A DNA stretch of 64,000 bases from contig JBEKJP010000023.1 of NCBI GenBank assembly GCA_050011155.1, positions 1 to 64,000 on the forward strand, written 5' to 3'. The position numbers and the translations under genes were made by a program. Numbering within the stretch: position 1 is the first letter of the stretch; each line of letters begins with the position of its first letter. Of this stretch, positions 43,394 through 51,893 are shown in pieces. The notes under the pieces were generated by a model. The model searched no databases and was not told where the DNA came from. It saw only the letters and a list, made by a program, of their open reading frames with translations. Source of the DNA: Palsa-504 sp050011155. GTDB lineage: Bacteria > Actinomycetota > Actinomycetes > Streptosporangiales > Streptosporangiaceae.

Positions 43394-45403
43394 TCACTCG
43401 TCCAACTCGCCGATCACCTGGCCCCCGAGTTCGCGCTGGATGAGGTCCATACCGGTCAGCTCGCTGCCCTGAACCACCTGGTCGTCCGGTGACGGCTCAT
43501 CCGGGGCCAGCTCACCGGGCGGCAGGTCGTCATCGTCCGGCTCGTCGGGCAGCCCGGCGAACTCCGGCGGGACGAACTCCGGCGGCGCCGGTGCGGGATC
43601 TCGCCGGGGCGCCGCGGGCGCAGCCGCCGGCCTGCCTCCCGACCCGGGGCCTCCAGGAGCGGGGCCGCCGGCCCGCGCTCCCCCGGCCGCCGGGGCGGGC
43701 CCAGTCATCCCCCTGACCTGCACATTCATGCCGAAGCGCTCGCTCAGCACCTGCTTGAGGATAGCGTCGTGGCCGCTCACGCTGAAGCCCTTGACGTCCC
43801 CTTCCCGGGGGAACCGCAGGGTGAGCACCCCGTCTTCCAGGGAGAGCACGCTGGCGTTGCTGAGCAGCATCCACGCCACCCGGCGCTCCTGCTTGACCGC
43901 CTCCAGGATCGAGTCCCAGTTCTGCCGCAGCGCATCCGCCCCGCTCGCCGCCCCGGGCGCCTGCCGGGAAGCAGCCGATTCCGGAGCACGCTGCTCGGCC
44001 GGACGCGGCCGTTCGGCCTGCTCGGCCGGACGCGGCCGTTCGCCGTGCTCCGGCTGACGTGGCCGCCCCGCCTGGTCTGGTCTGGTCTGATCTGGTCTGC
44101 GCTGATCCGGTTTGCGCTGTTCTGGCTCACGCGTGGAGGGTCCGGGCTGAGCCGGTTCCGGCCGGGATGCCTGGCGCGTGGGGGCCGACGGAACCGGCGG
44201 CGGTGCTCCCCGCTCGAGCCGCTCCAGCCGGGCCAGCAGGGACTTCTCGTCGGTGCTGGCGGCCGGCAGCAGCACCTGGGCGCAGGTCAGCTCGAGCAGC
44301 AGCCGGGGCGACGTGGCCCCGCGCATCTGGTCCAGGCCGGTGCTGACGATATCGGCGGCCCGGGTCAGCCCGGCCTGGCCGAACCGCTCAGCCTGCCGCG
44401 CCATCAGCTCGGCCCGGTCCGGTGCCAGGTCGAGCAGCCCGATCTCGGCCGCGTCGGGCACCGCAGCCAGCACGATCAGGTCGCGGAGCCGGTCCAGCAG
44501 GTCGGCCGCGAACCGGCGCGGCTCGTGGCCGCCCTCGATGACCCGGTTGACCACGCGGAACGCCCCCGCGCCGTCGCCGGCCGCGAACGCGTCCGCGATC
44601 TCGTCGAGCAGCCCCGCGTCGGTGAAGCCGAGCAACGCCACCGCGCGTTCGTAGCGCAGCCCGGACTCGTCGCTCCCGGCCAGCAACTGGTCCAGGATGG
44701 ACAGCGAGTCCCGCACCGAGCCGGCCCCGGCCCGCACCACCAGCGGCAGCACGGAGTCCTGCACCGTCACGCCCTCGGACCGCAGGATGTCCTGCATCAG
44801 CTCCCGCAAGATAGTCGGCGGGACCAGGCGGAACGGGTAGTGGTGGGTGCGCGACCTGATAGTCGCGATGACCTTCTCCGGCTCGGTCGTGGCGAAGATG
44901 AACTTCAGGTGCGACGGGGGCTCCTCGACCAGCTTCAGCAGCGCGTTGAAGCCCTGCTGGGTGACCATGTGCGCCTCGTCGATGATGTAAATCTTGAAGC
45001 GCCCGGACACCGGCGTGTAGAACGCCCGCTCGCGCAGGTCCCTGGCATCGTCCACGCCGCCGTGCGACGCCGCGTCGATCTCGATCACGTCGATGCTGCC
45101 CGGCCCCGAAGGCGCGAGCGCGACACAGGAGTCGCAGACCCCGCAAGGTTCGGGGGTCGGCCCCTTGACGCAGTTCAAGGAGCGGGCCAGGATCCGCGCG
45201 CTGGACGTCTTCCCGCAGCCGCGCGGGCCGCTGAACAGGTACGCGTGGTTGATCCGCCCAGTACGCAGCGCCTGCTGGAGCGGGCCGGTGACGTGCTCCT
45301 GGCCCCTGAGCTCAGCGAACGTCGCGGGACGGTACTTGCGGTACAGCGCCAACCCGGACTGGGCCAGGTTCGCCGCCGCCACGGGCTCCGACGCTGTTGC
45401 CAT
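43394..45403 (-). CDS. DNA polymerase III tau/gamma subunit DnaX
   Basis: The 669-residue clamp-loader ATPase. Walker A FSGPRGCGKTSSARILA near 50, a zinc-binding Cys set (C in LNCVKG, CGVCDSC), Walker B IYIIDEAHMV and sensor FIFATTEPEKVIATIRSR are clear. Residues about 385-500 are a low-complexity Pro/Glu/Arg linker with repeats (ERPRPAEQ). The ATG at 45403 is preceded by a purine-rich GGTGGGGATGAG; the longer frame would translate the SRP RNA. I see no obvious slippery site for gamma. Confidence 0.95.
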   Translation of the reverse strand: MATASEPVAAANLAQSGLALYRKYRPATFAELRGQEHVTGPLQQALRTGRINHAYLFSGPRGCGKTSSARILARSLNCVKGPTPEPCGVCDSCVALAPSGPGSIDVIEIDAASHGGVDDARDLRERAFYTPVSGRFKIYIIDEAHMVTQQGFNALLKLVEEPPSHLKFIFATTEPEKVIATIRSRTHHYPFRLVPPTILRELMQDILRSEGVTVQDSVLPLVVRAGAGSVRDSLSILDQLLAGSDESGLRYERAVALLGFTDAGLLDEIADAFAAGDGAGAFRVVNRVIEGGHEPRRFAADLLDRLRDLIVLAAVPDAAEIGLLDLAPDRAELMARQAERFGQAGLTRAADIVSTGLDQMRGATSPRLLLELTCAQVLLPAASTDEKSLLARLERLERGAPPPVPSAPTRQASRPEPAQPGPSTREPEQRKPDQRRPDQTRPDQAGRPRQPEHGERPRPAEQAERPRPAEQRAPESAASRQAPGAASGADALRQNWDSILEAVKQERRVAWMLLSNASVLSLEDGVLTLRFPREGDVKGFSVSGHDAILKQVLSERFGMNVQVRGMTGPAPAAGGARAGGPAPGGPGSGGRPAAAPAAPRRDPAPAPPEFVPPEFAGLPDEPDDDDLPPGELAPDEPSPDDQVVQGSELTGMDLIQRELGGQVIGELDE

Positions 45404-45442
45404 GAGCTCATCCCCACCGGTGATCGGGACCGGTAATCGAAG

Positions 45443-45530
45443 GACCCCCCGCACACCCATCAGAGCCCGCGTACCCTTGCTGCCTTCCGGCCCTGGGGGG
45501 GTTGGCGGGAGTAACGCCGTGCGGGGGGTC
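45443..45530 (-). ncRNA. SRP RNA (4.5S-type)
   Basis: On the minus strand the sequence folds into one long hairpin: GACCCCCCGC (5' end) pairs with GCGGGGGGTC, and the apical part has the SRP54-binding motif with CCGGAAGGCAGCAAGGG. The size (about 88 nt) is that of the small bacterial type lacking an Alu domain. It lies 40 bp upstream of dnaX on the same strand, a common actinobacterial position. Confidence 0.92.
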
Positions 45531-45606
45531 ATCGGCCAGTGTAGTCAGCCTGGCGACCAGATGCTCCGCAACCCGCCCACTAGCGGTTTCGGGTAAGCTG
45601 CTCGGC

Positions 45607-45692
45607 GGAGGATTCGCATAGTGGCCTAGTGCGCACGCTTGGAAAGCGTGTTGGGGAAACCCTCAAGAGTTCGAATCTCTTATCCTCCGCCA
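45607..45692 (+). tRNA. tRNA-Ser (GGA)
   Basis: An 86-nt class II tRNA: acceptor GGAGGAT/ATCCTCC, anticodon loop TTGGAAA with anticodon GGA, a long variable arm (GTTGGGGAAACCCTC) and encoded CCA. It is divergent from the SRP RNA. Confidence 0.96.
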
Positions 45693-45707
45693 GACCTGAC
45701 CAGGCAC

Positions 45708-45741
45708 GATCCCCAGGCTCCTGCTAGGGATCACTGTCTTT
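45708..45741 (+). terminator. Probable terminator after tRNA-Ser
   Basis: GATCCC (45708-45713) pairs with GGGATC (45727-45732), with a nested CAG/CTG, followed within a few bases by CTTTTC. The stem is modest, so this is a tentative call. Confidence 0.5.
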
Positions 45742-45883
45742 TCTCAGCTTCTGTCGCATCAAGGCGCTCAGCCGGGTTGTCGCGGGATCGGCGGTTCGGG
45801 CTTCGATGCGGACGAAGCGGCACCCGGCGGCCCGACGCAATGCCGCACTGGTCACGGAAGCCCCGCCCGTCACATGACCCGCA

Positions 45884-46530
45884 AACTTATCCGCCTAGCT
45901 GCAAGTTAACGTGGCCGATCAGGGTTATGCGGTCGATCAGGGGCCCTGTACGGGCTGTCTCGGAATCGGGGTGGGCTGGCTGGCGTGTCGGCGTGCGGGT
46001 TTTGCGGGTTTTTGACAGGGTCGGTGGCATGGCGGAGGGGTACCGTCCGGTGAGGCGTGATCACCCGTTTTTGTTCCCGCCGGATATGCGGGAGTGGCTG
46101 GCGGCCGGTCATCCGGTGTGGCTGGTGATCCGGGCGGTGTAGCGGATGGACACGTCGGCGTTCCATGCCCGGCGGAGGACCGGTCATGTGGGGGCGGCGG
46201 GGTATGACCCGGACATGCTGGTGTGGGCGTATGCGCAGGCAGGTGCTGATCCTGTGCGCGCGGCTGGGATGGGGAAGCTGGGGGACGGGCGCGCCGGCGG
46301 CACGGCGACCGCAGCCCCGGCCGCCGTGCCGCCATCGGCCAGGCACCGTAACCGCACGCCAGCCAGCCCGCCCCGATTCCGCGACAGCCCGCGGGAGTCA
46401 CTTGATGCGCCATCCCCGGCGCGCAACGGGGTGGATCCGGGTTATGGGGTGGATCTGGTACCCCCCAGGGTCCCGGATCGGACCGGTAACCCGGATCAAC
46501 CCCGTTAACTTCCAGCTGGGCGGATAAGTC
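45884..46530. mobile_element. Decayed IS1182-like element with terminal inverted repeats
   Basis: The left end reads AACTTATCCGCC-T-AGCTG followed by AAGTTAACG, and the complement of the right end reads the same with two or three changes (GACTTATCCGCCCAGCTG). A second inner inverted repeat (GCCAGCCAGCCC and CCCCGATTCC and GACAGCCCG) lies near 45950-45985 and 46353-46392. Between them is a short remnant of an IS1182-type transposase. At about 650 bp it is far shorter than a complete IS of that family, so it is a deletion derivative that can no longer move by itself. Confidence 0.75.
46029..46260 (+). pseudogene. IS1182-type transposase N-terminal remnant
   Basis: The frame starting MAEGYRPVRRDHPFLFPPDM then REWLAAGHPVWLVIRAV matches the N-terminus of IS1182 transposases. 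A TAG at 46140-46142 interrupts it; the same frame then continues MDTSAFHARRRTGHVGAAGY and DPDMLVWAYAQAG before homology is lost. The DDE catalytic domain is missing. Confidence 0.8.
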
Positions 46531-46599
46531 TGCGCCTCATGTGGCGGGTGGTGCTCTCGCGGCTGCTGTGGCCGTCGTGGGGACCGCACCGGTAGCACA

Positions 46600-46845
46600 C
46601 CCGGCGCGTCCGACACACCGCGATTCTGCGACAGCCCCTGTAGTGCACCGGAGCCACCGCACAACCCGGATCAACCGCGCTGCCTGGCGCGGACCGCACG
46701 GGACGGGCCTCCAGGACAGCACGGGGCGCGTGCGGCACCCCGGCTGGCCCGCCACGGCACGAGCGCGGAACCCAAGATCCCGCAACAACCCGCAGTGCCG
46801 CTGGGATCACCCGCACTCCTCAGCTGACTAGGCGGATCCAGCCTG
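46600..46845. repeat. Third, degraded copy of the IS end
   Basis: CCGCGATTCTGCGACAGCCCC (46617 onward) and AACCCGGATCAACCGCG echo the right end of the IS-like element in the same order, and TCAGCTGACTAGGCGGATCC near 46820 resembles its outer terminus. This suggests an older, more decayed copy lying beside the first. Confidence 0.5.
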
Positions 46846-46885
46846 GACCGGTAACGCGCGCCACGTCCCGTTCGGGAAAAAGATC

Positions 46886-47104
46886 TTGATTTTGATGGTT
46901 GCCCAGGCCCTAGGCGAGGACGAGCGAGCGCCGCGCAGCGGCCTCATCGCCTCCCGGCTGGTGAGTCTGGCCTTTATGCGCTTCGTCTGGAAGATCGAGC
47001 CGCTGGCCAGCCTGGACGACGACACGGTCGTCACCGCGGTCGCACCTACCATCCAGCGCTACCTCGACGGTGATATCGGCGCCGGGCCCCGCGTGTCCCC
47101 TTAG
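46886..47104 (+). pseudogene. TetR-family regulator, C-terminal fragment
   Basis: The translation ALGEDERAPRSGLIASRLVS then LAFMRFVWKIEPLASLDDDT and VAPTIQRYLDGDI is the C-terminal end of a TetR-type repressor. The DNA-binding domain and most of the ligand domain are absent. The truncation point lies at the border of the IS-derived sequence, which likely caused the loss. Confidence 0.75.
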
Positions 47105-47115
47105 GATCCGTTTTC

Positions 47116-47748
47116 ATGCTGCTCTGGATCAACGGGCCGTTCGGCGTAGGCAAATCACAGACCGCCCGTGAGCTGCACAGCCGCCTGACTGGCAGCCTCA
47201 TCTGCGATCCCGAACTGCTCGGATACGGCCTGCACAAGATGCTGCCCGCCCGGCTGAGGGACGACTTCCAGGATTTCCCCGCCTGGCGGCAGGGCGTGTA
47301 CGAGGTGCTTGACCTGGTCCTCAAGTCCGCCGGCGGTCCGGTCATCGCGCCGATGACCGTGATCGAGCCGGCCTACTTCGCCGAGATCATCGGGCGGCTG
47401 ACCGAGGCTGGCCACCACGTCAGGCACTTCGCTCTCCTGGCGGACGCGCGGATCATCGAGCATCGGCTGCGCGAGCGGGTGATCGCGCATGCGATCCAGC
47501 GGCTGCGGGGACAGGACGTGCCGCCGTTCCGCGAGACCTTCGCGATGCAGAAACTCGGCCCGTGCCTCAGCCGTCTCAGCCAGCCAGAGTTCGCGACCCA
47601 ATTGCGGACCGACAACCTCACCGTGCCGCAGGTGGCTGAGGCCATCGCGGCGTCGGCAGGCCTGGAGCTTGGCCCGCACCGGGGCACGGTGGCCGGCGAC
47701 CGGCTCCGGCGGGCCAGCCGGGGGCTGCGTCACGCACTGACACATTGA
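47116..47748 (+). CDS. TmrB-like P-loop protein (tunicamycin resistance family)
   Basis: A 210-residue ATP-binding protein resembling Bacillus TmrB over its length: INGPFGVGKSQTARELHSRL (Walker A near 7-13), DPELLGYGLHKMLP, DDFQDFPAWRQGVYEVL, PVIAPMTVIEPAYFAEIIGR, and the ending TDNLTVPQVAEAIAA. TmrB binds tunicamycin and ATP at the membrane and confers resistance; family relatives also include kinases of unknown substrate. It lies in a decayed accessory zone, which fits a horizontally moving resistance gene, but resistance is only inferred. Confidence 0.82.
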   Translation: MLLWINGPFGVGKSQTARELHSRLTGSLICDPELLGYGLHKMLPARLRDDFQDFPAWRQGVYEVLDLVLKSAGGPVIAPMTVIEPAYFAEIIGRLTEAGHHVRHFALLADARIIEHRLRERVIAHAIQRLRGQDVPPFRETFAMQKLGPCLSRLSQPEFATQLRTDNLTVPQVAEAIAASAGLELGPHRGTVAGDRLRRASRGLRHALTH

Positions 47749-47795
47749 GCAGGCCGATCGTAGGGGCCGGCCGACGACTCAGCCGCCGCGGTCGC

Positions 47796-48728
47796 TCAGC
47801 GGCCCGCCTCGATGACGCCCGGCTCGATGACGCCCGGCTCGATGACGCCCGGCTCGATGACGCCCGGCTCGATGACGCCCGGCTGCGCGAAGACGTCCGG
47901 CTGCTTCACCTCGCCTTGCCAGGCGCGGCTGGTGTCGCGTACCGCCAGCGACGCCCCCGCGCGCAGGCGCTGGGTCAGGCTGGCGTCGGCGACGATCTCG
48001 TCCTCGTTGGGGGAAATGGCGATGATCAGCATCAGCAGGAACGTGACCACGCTCCCGCCGAGCAGGAGCGGGAACAGCAGGCTGCTGGCCGGCTCGCCGG
48101 ACATGACCATCCTGGGGCCGCCCGCGTAGACGTGCACGGCGGCCATCGCGGTGTAGTGCATGCCGGTGAGGGCGGCGCCCATGACCACCGATACACCGAG
48201 GCTGGACCACACGCCGCGCACGCGCAGTCCGGCCGCCAGCACCGCCGCGCATATGACCATCGCGCTGAGCACCGATATCCCGACCATGCGAAGGTCGTAG
48301 CGCATGGTGCCGTGCATGCTCACCGCGGCCATCCCGACGTAGTGCATGGCCGCGATGCCGGTGCCCATGATCATGCCGGCGACCAGCACCAAGCCCAGGC
48401 CACCGCGGCCCAGGCCGACGATGAACAGGCCGGTAGCGACGACCGAGATCGCTATCGCCAGGCTGAGCGCGGTCATCGGGACGTTGTAGAGGATCTCCTG
48501 GCCCGGGATCGTGTAGCCGAGCATAGCGACGATGTGCGTGACCCAGATGCCAGTGCCCCCGAGGGCCACGGACGCGATCAGCAGCCAGGTGACGCGCGTG
48601 CGGCCGGTGCAGACACGGGATCGGGTGAGGCAGCGCAGTCCCAGGAAGGATCCCAGGCAGGCTATTACGTAGCCGAGCCCTGGATTGAGAATGCCGTGCG
48701 AGAACTGATTGGCCTGAAGCTGGGTCAC
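47796..48728 (-). CDS. MHYT-domain integral membrane sensor
   Basis: A 310-residue membrane protein with seven predicted segments and the MHYT pattern repeated three times (GIWVTHIVAMLGY; GIAAMHYVGMAAVS; LTGMHYTAMAAVHV). MHYT domains are thought to sense O2, CO or NO through copper bound by Met/His. No output domain follows; instead the cytoplasmic tail ends in five EPGVI repeats. GTG at 48728 has a G-rich site upstream. Partner signalling proteins are not adjacent. Confidence 0.9.
   Translation of the reverse strand: MTQLQANQFSHGILNPGLGYVIACLGSFLGLRCLTRSRVCTGRTRVTWLLIASVALGGTGIWVTHIVAMLGYTIPGQEILYNVPMTALSLAIAISVVATGLFIVGLGRGGLGLVLVAGMIMGTGIAAMHYVGMAAVSMHGTMRYDLRMVGISVLSAMVICAAVLAAGLRVRGVWSSLGVSVVMGAALTGMHYTAMAAVHVYAGGPRMVMSGEPASSLLFPLLLGGSVVTFLLMLIIAISPNEDEIVADASLTQRLRAGASLAVRDTSRAWQGEVKQPDVFAQPGVIEPGVIEPGVIEPGVIEPGVIEAGR
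47806..47880. repeat. Five 15-bp units in MHYT gene 3' end
   Basis: GGCTCGATGACGCCC is repeated four times exactly with a fifth copy differing at one base. On the minus strand it encodes (EPGVI)5. The array has the same unit length and copy number as the unrelated slipin array at 20950-21024. Confidence 0.95.
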
Positions 48729-48885
48729 CGCGTCCCCCCTACCGAGACGTTCCGGCCGGCACCGGGGCTCGGCCCGGACAGGTGGATACTGACCGTATCA
48801 GCTCGATCACTCACAGGTTCCGAAGTGGGCAGGAAAGAGTCCACTGTGACGACCGGAACCGCTTCCCCGACGGCACCCGGGCCGG

Positions 48886-49098
48886 TCAGTGCGCCGCGCG
48901 CCGGCCGAGGAACGAACGTCCCGGCGCCGCGTGCCGCCCTGTCGGCTTGCCGACAATCCGGTGCGGGTTCAGCCGGACCGTCGCGCTCTTGATGGCGGAC
49001 CCGATGTTTCCCGGAAAGCTGACGGGCTTCCAGGTAAGGCCGATGAGCGGCGAGTACCGCGCCTGAATCCGGGCAGCCTTGATCCCATCGCCGACCAT
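48886..49098 (-). CDS. Possible small hypothetical gene
   Basis: A 70-residue frame starting ATG at 49098 with GGAGGGG 6 nt upstream. Codon third positions are mostly G or C, as expected for a real gene here. The translation (MVGDGIKAARIQARYSPLIG; SAIKSATVRLNPHRIVGKPT) has no signal or membrane segment and I do not recognise it. It could be a truncated remnant. Confidence 0.4.
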   Translation of the reverse strand: MVGDGIKAARIQARYSPLIGLTWKPVSFPGNIGSAIKSATVRLNPHRIVGKPTGRHAAPGRSFLGRRAAH

Positions 49099-49602
49099 GA
49101 TGTCCCCTCCCCAGTCCTGGCCTCCGGCCAGGACTCAACCCCCCAAGCGGGCCACTTCACGAACGACGCCCGCCTTACGTGTAGCTGACGCGGCGCGGCT
49201 GATGACGGTTTACGCTCTATTCAGTTGATTACGGAAAGTAATGCCAGATTGACACCGCCCCGCCAATAGCCAGAGCGAATATCGATAACCCCAGGCCAGG
49301 ACCAGAATCAGGCGGCCCAGGAACCGCCGGGCACCGCTCCAGGGGTGACCGTAATGAAACCGTTTCACTACCCAATTACTAGTATCTGCGGCGCGACGAG
49401 CACCACACATTCGCCCCGTTTTGCCGGGCAGGTATCTTTTTTATAACGCTCGGTGAAATTACTCTGCGTAGCCGGGCGGAAGGGCGGATCCGGCCGCGGC
49501 CCGATTGCCAGCCAATTACCCGCGATTGGCCCTGGGCCGTGCGCCCGGACGCGCCGAGCATGACGGTAGGAAGATGCCGGACTTTCACCCGAAGGGGCCG
49601 CT
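49099..49602. other. AT-richer gap; no gene seen
   Basis: About 500 bp with noticeably lower GC around 49200-49480 and no supportable gene. It separates the MHYT region from the broken aminotransferase and may be the scar of lost DNA. Confidence 0.5.
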
Positions 49603-50289
49603 ATGCGTCAGTTTCCCGCCAGTCCGATCACCGCGCTCATCGACGAATCACCCGACGTGAACCTGAGCGAGAGCATCGGTCCCGACCTGTCGGTGGCCGA
49701 CATCCTCGGGCGGCCCGATCTAGCCGACCTGGCCGCCCTGAGCCTCGGCTACGGGTCATCGCCCGGGTGATCACCGTGTCGGGGCGGTTCGACGACGGCT
49801 ACCGCGTCGACACCGGCGCCTTCCGGGAGCATCTCTCGGCGCGCACCCGGCTGGTCATGGTCGCCTCGCCGCAGAATCCCTCCGGCGTACCGATCACGCC
49901 GGATGAGATCGACGAGATCCTCGCGGCCATGGCCCATCGCTGCCCCGAGGCATGGCTGCTGGTCGACGAGACCTTCCGCGAAGCCACGTACGGCGGTACC
50001 GCGCCCGCGGCGAGCTTCACGAGCCGGACCGAACGCGTGCTGACTTGCGCCTCGCTATCCAAGGCGTACGGTGCCCCCGGACTGCGCATCGGCTGGCTGG
50101 CCGGGCCGGACGCCCGGCTACGGGAACAGCTGAGGCTGGCCAAGTTCAACTCCTCGATCTGCTGCGGGGTGCTCGACGAGTTCCTCGCCGCCCGGCTGCT
50201 ATCCCGGGCCGACCAGCTGCCTGGCCTACCCACCGCCCGGCGAGCTGGAAAAAGGCCTCGAGATCATCACGGCCGCGCTACGGCCATAA
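49603..50289 (+). pseudogene. Aminotransferase with two deletions/frameshifts
   Basis: The N-terminus (MRQFPASPITALIDESPDVN) starts at 49603 after AAGGGG. Near 49750 about 50 residues, including the first PLP contacts, are missing and the frame changes; the centre then reads FDDGYRVDTGAFREHLSART, ASPQNPSGVPITPDEID, VDETFREATYGG and CASLSKAYGAPGLRIGWLAG with the PLP Lys still present. Near 50215 a second lesion removes the C-terminal domain except for a last piece (LAYPPPGELEKGLEIITAAL). A class I/II PLP aminotransferase was once encoded here; it cannot be active now. Confidence 0.85.
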
Positions 50290-50308
50290 AAGGGGGGCTG
50301 ATGGTCGG

Positions 50309-51583
50309 CTAGTGTTTCTTGGCGGCGGGGGTGCGGACGGGCTTGGGGGTGATCGTGTGGGCTTTCTTGCGCTGGTCGGCGGCCTTGCGGGCCGCGGCGG
50401 CCCGCGCCACCGCCGCCCGGGCCGCGGCCGCGTCAGCCCTGGCGGCTTGCTGGGCTAGCTGGGGCGTCATCCACTTGAGCATCGGGTCGAGGGCGGCGCG
50501 CCACACGCTGCCCTGATGGCCGCCGCTCGGGACGATGTCGAGCGGCACGTTCGCCACCCGGGTCAGCAGCAGCTGCCTGAAGTTCATCGCGGCGCTGACG
50601 TCCTGCCGGTCCTTGGCCCCGGCCGCCAGCCAGAAGGCGGGGATCTCCTGGTTGACCGGCGCATGGGTGATGTACCACCGCGGCGAGTTGAGCTGCTCCA
50701 GGGCGGGGTGCCCGGCGAACACGTTGACCACGCGCGGCTGGCCGCCCGGTTTGTTGCCGGCCGGCACATGGCTCGGGATCGGGGAGAAGTACCCCGACAT
50801 CACGCCCGCGGCCCCGTAGGCCGCCGGGTCCTGCAGCGCGATGTTGGCGGCGCAGTACCCGCCCTCCGAGTAACCGGCCACCCCCCAGGCCCGGCCGGGC
50901 GGCTGGACGCGGGCGATCCGCGCGATCGCCTCGGGCACGTCCCGGTCGACGAAGGTCATGTCCTGGATGCCGCCCGGGTTGTTGAGGCACTGGAGCTCGT
51001 ACTGCACGCCGCCGTCGGTGTCCGGCATGACCAGCACGGCGCTGTCCTCGGGGTGGACGGCCAGCTGGCTGAGGAAGGTGGGGATGACGCTCATGACGTC
51101 GACCCAGGCCGCCGGGTTGCCCGGCGAGCCGTGCAGCAGCTCGATGACCGGGAACCGGTAGTGCGCGTAGTGCTTCTGGAAGTACTGCGGCGGCAGGTAG
51201 ACGTAGACATCGCGGGTCAGGTGGCTGTGCGCTCCGGTGACCGACGTCTGGAACAGGTAGCCGACCTGGGCGTCCTCCGCGGTGCTGGTGACCCGGCCGA
51301 TGTTCTTGTCGAACTGCTTGTTGGTGCCGGCTCCGGCCGTCGCGTACTTGGGGATGCTGCTCGCGCCCTGGCCGGTGAGATCGTTGACCATCCCGCCCCA
51401 GGTCTGGTAGTAGTCGTAGAACTTGTTGACGGCCGCGACCCCGAAGACCATGGCGGGCAGGAACGCCAGGCAGCCGGCGAAGATGCGGAACACGAGCTGC
51501 CTGGCCAGCGCCACCCAGATCAGCAGCCCCCCGAAGACCATCAGGAGAAGCAGGAAGAAACCGGTCCCCTGTGGTCCAAACAC
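50309..51583 (-). CDS. Membrane-anchored esterase (Ag85/EstD-like alpha/beta hydrolase)
   Basis: A 424-residue protein with two N-terminal membrane segments (about 6-26 and 33-53) and an external alpha/beta-hydrolase domain: LLHGSPGNPAAW (oxyanion), GVAGYSEGGYCAANIAL with the nucleophile Ser, and SGGHQGSVWRAALD with the catalytic His. It resembles the antigen 85/esterase D family, whose members act on cell-envelope lipids or esters. The last 60 residues are Ala/Arg/Lys-rich. GAGGAG lies 6 nt before the GTG at 51583, which is preferred over 51613. Confidence 0.85.
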   Translation of the reverse strand: MFGPQGTGFFLLLLMVFGGLLIWVALARQLVFRIFAGCLAFLPAMVFGVAAVNKFYDYYQTWGGMVNDLTGQGASSIPKYATAGAGTNKQFDKNIGRVTSTAEDAQVGYLFQTSVTGAHSHLTRDVYVYLPPQYFQKHYAHYRFPVIELLHGSPGNPAAWVDVMSVIPTFLSQLAVHPEDSAVLVMPDTDGGVQYELQCLNNPGGIQDMTFVDRDVPEAIARIARVQPPGRAWGVAGYSEGGYCAANIALQDPAAYGAAGVMSGYFSPIPSHVPAGNKPGGQPRVVNVFAGHPALEQLNSPRWYITHAPVNQEIPAFWLAAGAKDRQDVSAAMNFRQLLLTRVANVPLDIVPSGGHQGSVWRAALDPMLKWMTPQLAQQAARADAAAARAAVARAAAARKAADQRKKAHTITPKPVRTPAAKKH

Positions 51584-51751
51584 TCGGTTCTCCTCGCCGG
51601 CGGCAGGTGGCACAGACGAGCGGACTTACCGAGGGCAGGCCCCGCCTCTGAACAACCATGCGATCACTACAGCGAACGAGCGAGACGTAGCCCTGAGTTC
51701 CCCCAGCGCGCGGTACGCGTATACGAAATACACGCATCCGAAATTACTGAG

Positions 51752-51838
51752 CGGTGGAGGTGGGATTTGAACCCACGGAGGAGTTGCCCCCTCACACGCT
51801 TTCGAGGCGTGCGCGCTCGGCCACTACGCGACTCCACC
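51752..51838 (-). tRNA. tRNA-Ser (CGA)
   Basis: An 87-nt class II tRNA on the minus strand: acceptor GGTGGAG/CTCCACC, anticodon loop with CGA, long variable arm (GTGAGGGGGCAACTCC) and T arm GGTTCAAATCC. The 3' CCA is not encoded, unlike the other two tRNAs in the window. Confidence 0.95.
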
Positions 51839-51893
51839 GCAGGCGAGCTTACCCGAATCCGGGGTGCGCGCCACAATCGGAGTAGGGCATGAC

